Below the pieces are notes generated by a model. That model made no database searches. It was not told the DNA's origin and saw nothing but the letters and a program-made list of their open reading frames with translations. From positions 17,320,423-17,384,422 of the forward strand of contig CM070515.1 in NCBI GenBank assembly GCA_036346375.1: a stretch of DNA of 64,000 nt. Reading direction: 5' to 3'. Each line of letters starts with the position of its first letter. Position 1 is the first letter of the stretch. This document shows positions 46,401 through 58,400 of this stretch, piece after piece. This DNA is from Guadua angustifolia (taxonomy: Eukaryota; Streptophyta; Magnoliopsida; Poales; Poaceae). Position numbers and translations under genes: made by a program.

Positions 46401-49400
46401 CGAGATGGCGGGACTTCATCTCCGCGGCGAGGCCCAGGAGGTGTTGGATAACTGGGAGCTGGAGGAGGGATTCATCGCCTGGACGGATTTCTATGAAACC
46501 TTCCTTCAACGGTTCACCCGCCATGCGTCGGTAGGTCCTCTCGGCGATTTGGTGAACTTGAAGCAAGGCGACTCCCGCACAGATGAATACGCGAGGGAAT
46601 TCCAGAAGCTATTGTCGCGTGCACCCAGGATGAGGCGAGAAGACCAAATCGAGATGTTCACGGCAGGATTGACGGCGACTCTCGGGGCTGAGGTGCGTCG
46701 CGATCGTCCACGCGATTTGGCGGAGGCGATTGGCCTGGTCCGGGAGGCGGAGCGCAGGGAGGATCAATGGATTGCTAAGGCGATTCAAGCCCTGCCACAG
46801 GGAGCTCGTCACCGCCCTCCGTTCAGTCGGCCGGCCGCGCCCTTCACGGCGGCGGGAGGTCCAGGAGCGCCCGGCGCCCGATTCAGCCAGCGTTCACGCC
46901 TCCGGGGCGGTGACCGCTCATGGCGAAGTCCGCCGACGCTCGGTGCGTCGCTCTCAGGGGGGGCGTCTGCTCCCACCAATTTCAAAAGACTCAACGGCCT
47001 CTACTCCATACAGACGTCGCCTCAGTCCGGAGGAGATGGCAGAGAGGCGCAAGAAGGGGCTCTGATACAATTGCGACGAGGTTTATGCTCGGGGACATCG
47101 CTGCAAGAAACTCTTCCTCCCGAGGTCGAAGACGACGAAGAGCAGAGCAAGCTTTCGAAGGTCATGGCTCATAGCTCTGCGGTCCCATCAAAGGAGGCAC
47201 CATGCAGATTAAACTTGTCCTCACCGCAAGTGAGTTATCGATTGGTGGATAGCGGAAGCACGCACAACTTCCTAAGTTCCCATGCCGCTGAAGCATGGGT
47301 CTGCCCCAGAGACCCGGTGGACAAGAAAGCGGGTGGCAAATGGTGCCCACCTGCCGTGCCTAGGGAAGATCCAGAACTGTACCTTTTCCATCGACAAACA
47401 TCCATTTACGGCTTCCTTCTTAGTCATTCCATTGGATGGATTTGACGCTGTGTTGGGAATACAGTGGCTGCAAGGTCTGGGAGATATCAATTGGAACTTC
47501 GATTCTCTTCACATGTCTTTCGTCTGTCAGGGTACTCGGGTGGAGCTTCAGGGCATTGGAGGGCCGTCCGGACCACAAGTGCCCCAGGTGGCTGCAATTC
47601 AAGGGGAGAATGACACGACCGCCCTCCTGTCTGCCTTTGAGGACCTCTTCCAGGAGCCCAAGGGGTTGCCACCCTCGCGTTCCTGTGACCATCGCATATG
47701 CTTGAAAGAGGGAACAGATCCTGTGGTGGTTCGCCCATACAGGTATCCCTATCGGCAAAAGGACGAAATTGAAAAGCAGTGCCAAGAAATGCTTGCCCAG
47801 GGAATCATTCGCCCCAGTCGCTCTCCATTTTCCTCCCCCGTTTTGTTGGTCAAGAAGGAAGATGGCTCGTGGCGTTTTTGTGTTGATTACCACGAGCTTA
47901 ATGCCAGAACAGTCAAGGACAAGTTCCCCATTCCAGTGGTGGAGGAACTCTTGGATGAACTGCATGGGGCCAAATTCTTCTCCAAATTGGACCTCCGTTC
48001 GGGTTACCATCAAGTCCGCATGAACGAGGAAGATATTGAGAAGACGGCGTTTCGTACCCATCATGGCCACTATGAGTCGCTGGTGATGGCTTTCGGGCTT
48101 TGCAACGCCCCGTCCACTTTCCAGGCTCTCATGAACGAGGTGCTCGCTCCGTTCCTCCGCAAGTTCGTCCTGATCTTCTTCGATGATATCCTGATCTATA
48201 GTAGATCACGCGACGAGCACCTTCATCACTTGCGGCTGGTCTTGAAACAACTACGCCACCACAAATTATATTTGAAGCAATCCAAGTGCGCCTTTATCCA
48301 GACCACGGTGAGTTATTTGGGACACATCATCTCCGGCGAGGGAGTGGCAGCCAACCCCAACAAGGTCCAAGATGTGACCCGATGGTCGCCTCCGACCTCA
48401 GTACAGGGCGTCCGGAGCTTCTTGGGACTGGCCGGTTATTACAGGCGCTTCATTCTCCACTACGCAACCATTGCGGAACCTTTGACCAATCTCCTTTGGC
48501 GCTAGTATTCCAGTGGACAGCGGAGGCCGACCGCGCATTCCAACAGCTCACGGAGGCTCTTATGACAGCACCGGTTTTACGCTTACCCAACTTCGACTTG
48601 ATGTTCGTGGTGGAGTGTGATGCCTCCGGTGTTGGAATTGGTGCGGTACTGCAACAAGAGGGACATCCGGTGGCCTTTTATAGCCGTCGCCTGGCCGAGC
48701 GCCATGCTAAATTAGCAGCCTATGAGTGTGAGCTCATTGGCCTCTCCAAGGCCATTCGGCACTGGCGCCCGTACCTTTGGGGGCGTTCTTTCACCGTCCG
48801 GACAGACCATGCAAGCCTCAAATACCTCCTGGATCAAGCCTTGATTACTCCTCCGCAGCAGCATTGGCTCAGTAAGCTGATGGGGTTTGACTTCACCGTC
48901 GAATATCGTCCAGGACGCAGCAACAGAGCAGCCGACGCCCTGTCCCGTTTACACGAGCCACCTGCAACTTGCCTGGCACTCTCCTATCCTTCCCAGTCGG
49001 CGCGTTCCCAGTGGGAGGATGCCCTGCGCCAAGATCTAGAAGTGCAGGAGCGGTGCTCCCAAGTGCTGCGCGCACCCGAGTCACAGGGCGGCCAAGCAGC
49101 CCAGTCGGACGCTACGGGGCCGCCGCCGGCTGGAACTTGGGCGGCACGCCGTGGCCTTCTATACCGAGATGGTCGCCTCTTCGTACCGTCCACGTCGCCC
49201 CTCCGTACTCAAGTGGTGGCCGCCATCCATGACCTCACCCACGAGGGCATCACCAAGACCTTACACCGTGTGAAGCAACAGTTTTATTGGGTGAACATGC
49301 GCAAGTCAGTGGAAGAGTATGTGGGACAATGTGGCGTCTGTTAGCAACACAAGGCTGCAACTCAGGCACCGGCCGGCCTTCTCCAGCCCCTGCCCATCCC

Positions 49401-52400
49401 GCACCACATTTGGTCGGATGTGTCCATGGATTTCGTGGTCGGGCTTCCCAAGTCACAAGGCAAGACGGGCCTCTTGGTCGTGGTGGACCGCCTCTCCAAG
49501 TACGCTCATTTTATGGCCCTCAAGCAGCCGACCACAACCCCCCTGGTGGCCGACCTCTTCTTCGATCAGATTGTGCGCCTGCATGGCATGCCTGAGTCAA
49601 TTGTCTCCGATAGGGACCCGGTTTTTCTCAGCACCTTTTGGCAAGACCTCTTCAAGCGCTGTGGTATCAAGCTCCTCATGTCTTCCGCTTATCATCCGCA
49701 GACGGACGGTCAAATAGAAGTGGTCAACCGCACGATTGAGATGTACCTCCGCTGCCTCACCACGGACATGCCTTCTTCATGGGTGCGGTGGCTACCCTGG
49801 GCGGAGTTCTGCTACAACTCTTCCTATCACTCCGCCCTTCGCATGACCCCCTTTGAGCTAGTGTATGGCAGGCCGCCTCCACCCATGGTGCCATATTGTC
49901 AAGGTGCCACTCCTATTGATGCCGTGGATTGCACCTTGGTCGATCGGGATGAACTTCTTCACCGTGCACGTCAACATCTCATGGCTGCTCAGAACCGCAT
50001 GAAACAGCAGTATTGTAGAGATTAGGGAAAAGACACCACACCACAGAAGGGGGGTGATTCACATATATATATAGCCCAATAGGGCTTGGAGTACAAGTAA
50101 GCCAAGAATAAGACAAAAGAGGCTATACATTATCTAACACCCGCCCGCAGTCGCAGTGGGAGGATCACGAACGCAAAGACTGGACCTAAAATCTGAAAAC
50201 AAGAGTACAAGCAAGCCTTTGGTCATGATGTCCGCAAGCTGATGTGATGAGGGTACGTGAAGCACGCGGACTTGCCCCAGCGCAACCTTCTCACGGACGA
50301 AGTGAATGTCGATCTCGATATGCTTCGTGCGACGGTGATGGACCGGATTGGCTGTCATGTAGACAGCACTGACATTGTCGCAATAGACGACGGTCGCGGA
50401 AGGAATCGAGATGTGAAGCTCTGAAGCGCTTGCCGAGCAAGAACACTCTACGATCGCGCGTGAGCGGCGCAAGACGTACTCGCTTTGGCATCGAGCGGAG
50501 ATCGTCGTCTGGCGCTTCGAAGACCATGACACCAGATTGTCGCCGAAGTAGACGCAGTAGCCGGAGGTGGAATGCCGGGAGTCGGGGCAGCCCGCCCAAT
50601 CCGCATCAGAATATGCGGTAAGAGATTGATGGGACCGGTCGCGATGTGAAGACCAACGGAGAGCGCATCTTCACATAGCGGAGAATGCGCTTGATCAACG
50701 CTACGCGAGGTTCGCGCGATCATGCATGAACAAGCACACCGCGTATCGCAGACGCCAAGTCCGGACGAGTCGGCGTGAGGTATCAGAGAGCAAGCAAGAC
50801 TCATTATTTCGAAGCATCGACCGGATCGCGTCGATCGCGAAAGCTTGGCATGAGTGTCGACAGGGGTCGCCGTGGAGTGACACTCAGCCATGCCCGCGCG
50901 CTGGAGGAGATCAGCCGCATACTGCCGCTGAGACAGAAACAGGCCGTCGGGAGTGCGCGTGACGGAGATGCCGAGAAAGTGATGCAAAGCACCGAGGTCC
51001 GTCATCGCGAACTCGGAGTGAAGACGAGCGATGATGTGCTGCAGGAGAGACGTCGAGGAAGCCGTCAGGACAATGTTGTCGACATACAGAAGCATGTAGG
51101 CAATATTGTCTCCATCTTTGTAAACAAAGAGAGATGTGTCGGAGGTCGAAGCTGTGAAGCCGAGGTGTCGAATGTAGGTGGCGAAACACTGGTACCATGC
51201 CCGAGGAGTCTGCTTCAGACCATATAGAGATTTCTGTAGCAAGCAGACATGGTTAGGAGCAGACGGTCGACGGCCGGAGGCCGCTGGCGAGAGATGATCT
51301 CGGCAGTGGCCGTGAAGGAAGGCGTTCTTCACGTCCAATTGGTGAATGGGCCACGCACGGGAGACCGCTATGCTGAGGACGACACGGATAGTGGCCTGCT
51401 TGACAACCGGACTGAAAGTCTCGTCGTAGTCGACACCGTCTTCTTTGGGAGAAACCGCGACCACCCAACAGGCCTTGTGGCGAACAGCGAACCGTCGAGT
51501 GGAATTTATGCTTGAAAACCCACTTGCCCGTGATCACATTGGCGCCATGAGGTCGGGGACAAGTCGCCAGTCGCGATTGGCAAAGAACGCCGATACTATC
51601 GTTCATCGCAAAGACGCCAATTGGGATCGGCGAGAGCGCCGCGATAGTTGGACTTGCATCGAGAGGCATGTGTGGTGGAGAGGGCCTTCGGGTAGATGGG
51701 TGGCTTGAGAGAGCCCGTCTGAGACCGAGTGACGCGACGAAGGACGTCCGGGCCAGCCAGCTCGGGTGGCCGCGCAGGGGTGGACGGTGGCGGCACTGGA
51801 GGACCATCCGGGAGAACAACCTCGCAGTCAGGGGACTGTGGCGCGTGGTCGTTGGCCGGTGGTGGTCTACGACCGTAGACAATGCCGAACTGGCCAGGCG
51901 GATGATCTTGGGAAGAAGACGGGAGCGGTCCAGCTGCCGGCGAAGGATGTGCGGCAGGATCAAGAGGTGAGTCGCCCAAGGCAGCCGGCGCATGCGCGGC
52001 TGAGAGTGGCGCAGGAGTGGCGGCAGAGCCAGTAGGCGACCCGCCTGGTCGCCTAGAAGGGGATCGCGGCCGCTCAACGTCCACGAGGAGGAGCTACCGC
52101 AGTTGGGACTGGTAACGGCTCGCTTTGTTCATCATCGAGGACAAGGAAATCCAAAGAACTGGAGGAAGTGGGTGAGAAACAAAGAAAGGGAAAACGTGTT
52201 CATCAAAAACGACGTGACAAGAAATAATAACACGTTGAGTGGCGAGGTCGAGGCAACGATATCCTTTGTGAGAGGAGGGATAACCGAGGAAGACACAGGC
52301 AGCCGAACGGGGAGCGAGCTTATTTGTGGTGGTGGCGGAGAGATTGGGACAGCACAAACAGCCAAAGACACGAAGATGCTCAAAATGTGGAGGAGTGCCG

Positions 52401-55400
52401 TGAAGAAGTTGAAAGGGTATGCGATTTTGAATTGTGGACGACGGCCCCGGTTGATGAGATAGGTGGCGGTGGCTAGGGCTTCCGCCCAATAGCGGGGTGA
52501 CATGGAGGCATGGAGAAAAGAGTGCGAACGGAATTGTTAATTGTGCGGAGGATGCGTTCAGCCTTGCCGTTTTGAGGTGAAGTGTAGGGGCAAGAGAGCC
52601 GTAGCAATGCACCGTGCGAAGCAAGGAAAGAGCTAGTTACATTGTTAACAAACTCGAAACCATTGTTGGCCTGAAGACATTTAACAGGTAGACTGAATTG
52701 AGTGCGTGTATATTGGAAGAAATTAACAATGAGTTGGAACACCTTGGACTTGCGTTTCATGGGAAAAGTCCAGCAAAAATGACTAAAATTATCCAGAAAA
52801 ACAAGATAGTATAAGCACCCGGATATACTAGCAACCGGCGAGGTCCAAACATCACAGTGAACAAGTTCAAAAGGAGTAGAAGAACTAGAAAAAGAACTAG
52901 CAAAGGGTAGTCGAAAGTGTTTGCCAAGTTGACAGGAGTGGCAAATGGAACGATCTATGTTATTACATGATAGAAGTTTCTGTTTCCGCAAGGTAGCTAG
53001 GGCTACAGTCTTTGGATGACCAAATACTGGTGCCACACAATGGAGGAGACGGCGAGGTGGGCTTGGGCGATGGCAGAGGTAGGGGCGGCTGGAATGGTGT
53101 AGAGGTCGCCGTCACTAGCGCAGCGAAAAATCTCGCGTCGGGTCTGCAAATCCTTGACGGAAAACCCAAAAGGATCAAACTCAATGGAACAACGATTATC
53201 ACGAGTGAATTGACGCACAGAGATAAGATTGCGAACAAGAGAGGGAACAACAAGAACGTTGTGGAGATGAAAATCAGTATGGGAAGTAGGAAGAAGGGAA
53301 GGACCCTGAGCAACAACGGGAAGAGAACTGCCGTTGCCGACCAGGATGGAGGAGTACGGGGGAGCGAGAGAGCGAGATACCATCTCGAAGATGTCATGCG
53401 CAGGTGGCGCCCGATGTCGAGAACCTGGATTGGAGCCCCGAGTTGCATCTCGCCGGAGAGCGGCCACCGTGCTTGATCGATCCGGTTAGCGAGGGCGCCG
53501 GCCATGGTCTTTGTTGAAGGGAGTTCCAATGAGGGCGTATGAGCTCGAGGGGAGGGACCCAGGAGGCCGGGGGAGGAAGAGCGCCACTGCTGAGGTGCAC
53601 CCCATGGATTGAAGCACACCCAGGGACCGCTAGGTCACGGCCAACCTCTTCTTCTTCTTTGCAGGTGCAGTCCGGTCTTGGTGCTATCGCCCTTGCGCCA
53701 ACGGCTTTTTGTTATTCTTGGCCGGTGGTGCCGGGTTGGAGGTGTGACCATTGTGGGCCGGGCGAAGAGAGCCGTGGGTCGCTTGCAGTCTTGCCGAGCG
53801 AGGGTTGGAACCACCGCTCGAGGCGCCAGCAAGAAGAGCAGAGGCCTGAGCGTTCTTAACCTCGGTGACGAGGCGAAGCTCCTTGAGGATCAGCATGTTG
53901 CGTGCCTCGGCGAAGGACGGCAGAGGTTTGGAATTGGCGATGTCGTCCGCGGTGGTGGAGAAGCGAGAGTTGAGGCCGCGCAGGAGGTTGAGGACGAGTT
54001 GAGGACCGTCGACCTGGAAGCCGACATCCCGTAGTCCATCGGCGAGGACCTTCATCCGCTGGCAGTAGTCGGAGGCAGAGAGATCACCTTGAGTCATTGT
54101 GTGGAACTCGTGACTCAAGTAGACTGCCTTGGACTCTCTGTTGGCGGTGAAGATGGTGGAGATGGAGGACCAAAGATCGTACGCAGTTTGATCTTCAGCC
54201 ATGACGAGGTCGAGGACGGCGTCGTCAGAGATCAAACAACCCACCGCGAACGCAGTGATCTCGCTCGACCCACGCCGGTCGGCGAGGAGAGGGCGGTGCC
54301 ATCGATGTGGCGCATGAGGCCGAACTTGCCGCACATGGACTTGAAGAATGTAGACCACTTGGTGTAGTTTGGGTTCTCGGCTCGTGGTGATCAAGACGTG
54401 GGCCTTGACGAGACAATGGCGTAGGGGTTGAGGAAGACAGGATGCTATTTGGAGGATGTGGCGGTGGGATGCCATCTCCCATGAGACCGGTGGCAAGTGG
54501 AGGTGGAGCTCATGGCCGCAGCGAGGGAGAGGGCCAAGAATGGCGGGGCGACGGGAGGAGGAGGGCCGGTGGCTGGGAGCGGAAGGAGGCGAGAAGGCCG
54601 GCGGCTAGAGGCAAAACAGAGGAAAGAAACAGAGGAGAGGAGGGCGGCGGCTGTGAGGAAACCCTAGGGCCCTAGGATACCCAGGAGGGGGGCGGCGGCT
54701 GGGAGGGAAACCCTAGGCTACCCAGACTCCTGATACCATGTAGAGATTAGGGAAAAGACACCACACCACAGAAGGGGGGTGATTCACATATATATATAGC
54801 CCAATAGGGCTTGGAGTACAAGTAAGCCAAGAATAAGACAAAAGAGGCTATACATTATCTAACAAGTATGACCGTCATCATCGGGAGGTTTCCTTCTCCG
54901 TAGGTGAATGGGCATGGCTCAAATTACAACCACACCGTCAGCTCTCCATGAGGACCACAGCGCAGCACAAGTTCTCACCCCGCTATTTTGGTCCATACAA
55001 GGTGGTAGGGCGCATTGGCGAAGTTGCATACCGCTTGGCGCTACCAGACACAGCTCGCATCCATGACGTTTTCCACGTCTCCATGCTAAAACCATTCCGA
55101 GGTACTCCTCCGGTGAGCATTCCCCCATTGCCGCTTGATGCGTCATCCTCCTCTTCGGCACCTACATCGGCTCCATTTCGCTTGTTGGCCCAAATGTTCA
55201 TCCGGGGATGCCGCAATTCCCCATCGATGTGCGAGCCGATCAAGAAGCTACTTAAGGATGCACGATGGAGTTTCGCAGGTCTTTTCCTGACTTCAAGCCT
55301 GAGGACAGGCTGAATGTGGAGGGGGGAGTATTGATACGGGCATCGACCGCGTCTACTACAGACGTAGGGGCGGCCCAGTAAGGACCCCTGGTGCCACTAA

Positions 55401-58400
55401 TATGCTGGCCCAGGCATCATAATTTTAGTCTTCTTTGAATTCCTTCTATACGCTTTCCTAGTCTGAGCCGATTAGTTGCTCATTTAGTTAAGATTTTATT
55501 CTTTCCTAACTAGCAGCCCTGATTAGAGGGATTGTTAAGATTCAGAAACTATGAATAAAAGGAGAGGAAGAAAGGATGAAGAGGCACACTTTGTTGCCAC
55601 CAAAACTTATCTCAGGCGCGCCGTCGACAACTGGCCGGTGGCTCCGTACAGCCAATCTACCTCGTGGCAAGCAAACCTTCAAGCTGCGGCCTTCGGCCGG
55701 GCACAAGGGCTTACTCCCGCGAACACCCGCATCAGAATGTGAGATTCCCAGTGGCAGATGGTCAAATTTTAGAAAATGACACAAGTTAACCATTATTTTT
55801 TCTTCTTCACCCGTTGTCCTCTGTCTTGGGTCTTGACAGTTGATAGATAAGCTTATCATACTTGAGGGAAGAGAAACATACTTGAAGAAAATAATATATT
55901 ATAATGTAAAATTTTTAGTAGACTAATGGTAATCATATGTGAGTTTGATACCAATTGCATTCTTCTTTCTACTCTTTTCAGCTGTGGAGAATTTCTCATA
56001 GTGAATTTCAATTCCGGTGCTTCAAAGGTCAGTTCTTAACAGCAAGTAATGGGGATGTGATCTCAGCAACTGCAGTTTCACCAGGAGACTCTGAAACATT
56101 TTACATCGAAAGGAACAATACAATGCTTCATATCAAGCTTTTAAATGGGAGCTATTTGCAGGTATTGTTTTCATTCCTTCTGATAGAAATGAAACTAAAC
56201 AGCTTAAGCTTCAGCAGTGCCATCAGGAAAGTTGACATATACTCCATTATTCAGGTCACAAAAAATAATCAACTTACTTCAAATTATCCTTCCCAACCAG
56301 GATGGGATGATGATGTGGCAACATTTGAGATGACAATTGTTGCCAACAACTTGCATGGAGATTTCCAGCTTGCTAATGGGTATGGTGGGCCTGAGCAGGC
56401 AAAAGCGGTCTTGATAGTAAGTTCCATAATTTCAGAGCTGTGCCATACCCTCCCAGTTTGTAGTGCACAGTTTTCTCCCATACAATGCTTGATATATTCT
56501 GTTGTTCATTTGTTGTTTTACACAATTCGCAGGAACACCAAAAGAGCTTTGTTACTGGAAAAGATTTCTATTTACTCTCACAAAACGGTATAAATGCAGT
56601 TAGGATTCCAGTTGGATGGTGGATTGCATATGATCCTGATCCACCTGCTCCATTTATTGGTGGTTCCCTGGATGCTCTCGATAGAGCATTCTACTGGGCA
56701 CAGTAGGTCTAGCCTCTAAACTGTTCTTGTTTGTTACATTCGCAAAATTTCCCTTTAAAGTTTTGAGACTGCATGGTATGGAGGTTTTGATTTTGAGATC
56801 AGGATTTATGGCTTGAAGTGCATCATTGATCTTCATGCGGCTCCTGGATCTCAAAACGGTGTGGAGCACAGTGCTAGCAGGGATGGTTCAGTAGATTGGC
56901 CTTCAGCAGATAACATTGAGAAAACATTGGATGTCATTAATTTTCTTGCTCAAAGGTAATAGTAACATGCATTCTTTCACTGTATTTTCTAGTTTTTTAT
57001 ATGAAGAAAATTTTGCTTTATGAGGAGGAAAGGTTTCTTTATCATGCCATTGATAACATGAGGGTATATAAATGCACCAGTAAGTTGGAAAATGGCTTTG
57101 AATATCTCATTTTCATCCTTCACAGATCTTACATAAGGCAGTGGACAGTGAACAATAATAGACACTACATTGACATATCCTGAAGTTACTCTTTTTTTCA
57201 ACAATATAGGCTCTTGGTTACTAGAATAATTTCTGAAAAAAAATGAGACAACTTCAGAAGATATGTAACAATGTTAAATCTGTTCACTAATGAGGAAATA
57301 AACGAAAGCAAGTAACCATGTTTCAGATCTACCGACAAGTGACAATCTGTTCAATAACATGAACAGGAAGAATCTACACATCACAATTTCCTCAGTCCTA
57401 ACGAGACATACTGTCTTTATCTGCAGGTATGCAAACAACCCCTCTCTGCTAGGTATTGAGCTTTTGAATGAGCCTTCTGCAGGTGCAGTCCCACTAGATA
57501 CTCTAGTGTCATATTACAAAACAGGTTACCAAATTGTACGAAGTTATTCGGACACGGCTTATGTTATATTCTGCCAGAGGATAGGGAATGCAGACCCAAT
57601 GGAGCTTTATCAGGCTGACCTGGGTGCAACTAACACCGTCGTAGATTTGCATTACTACAATCTCTTTGATCCTTATTTTGAGAAACTTAATGCTACAGAG
57701 AACATACAGTTCATTTATAACAACAGAGTACCTCAAGTTCAGGCCTTGAATGGCGCAAATGGACCTCTTGTTTTCATTGGTAGATCCTGCAAACTCAATT
57801 TAACAATGTTTTTTGTATGTAATACTATCTCTGCATTGAACTTCATCAAGAAATTTTGTATAGGTCATTTGAATTTTTGCCTACTATTAATAATAGGGGT
57901 TTCTCAATTCATCCAACTCTTTACAAAGACTTTCATATACCAGATATCAGTCATTCTTCTCTTGTACTCCATTTCATTGGTACGCTCTATACTAATTTAT
58001 TTCCTCCCTGCTATTACATTATTCAGGAGAGTGGGTAAATGAATGGGATGTGGCCAACGCTTCACAAAGTCAATACCAATTATTTGGAAAAGCCCAGTTA
58101 GAGGTCTACGAGGAAGCCTCCTTTGGCTGGTCTTATTGGACAGTCAAGTGCAACAGTGTGCACTGGGATTATGAATGGAACATAAGGAACAGGTATCTTA
58201 TTGGTAAGCGGTTCATCCTTTACCACTTCTGCTTTCAATATCCTCACTAATAAAAATTTACTATCACCTTATACAATGGAGTTACACAACTATTAGTTTT
58301 GTTTGGTAACATCCTAGGCCCAGTTTGAAACACGGAATTTTTCCTGGTTCTTGAAGGAATTGAACTGTCTGTGTTCCAAACGGGGCCTAAGTCACTATGT

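Larger units (their letters stand above)
50014..54864 (-). mobile_element. Copia LTR retrotransposon nested in gypsy, recent
   Basis: LTRs at 54739-54864 (5') and 50014-50139 (3') are 126 bp and identical by eye. The duplication AGTAT flanks the element. On the minus strand the methionine-tRNA primer site TGGTATCAGGAG abuts the 5' LTR (54727-54738). Order along the minus strand is gag, protease, integrase, reverse transcriptase, RNase H, which defines Ty1/copia. The coding parts carry many indels and stops. Identical LTRs beside a decayed interior suggest it moved recently with help from another copy. Confidence 0.92.
41352..55734 (+). mobile_element. Ty3/gypsy LTR retrotransposon in GH5 intron 3, with nested insertions
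   Basis: LTRs at 41352-41731 and 55332-55734 begin TGATACGGGCATCGACC and end CACCCGCATCA. The exact 5-bp duplication GAATG lies at 41347-41351 and 55735-55739. The methionine-tRNA primer site TGGTATCAGAGC is at 41734-41745, and the polypurine tract GGAGGGGGGAGTA is at 55318-55330. Gene order is gag, protease, reverse transcriptase, RNase H, integrase, then a C-terminal extension, which defines Ty3/gypsy; the tail is chromovirus-like. It sits in the same direction as the host gene. Two younger elements split it (41771-46011 and 50014-54864). Frameshifts and nonsense codons show it is no longer autonomous. Confidence 0.93.
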
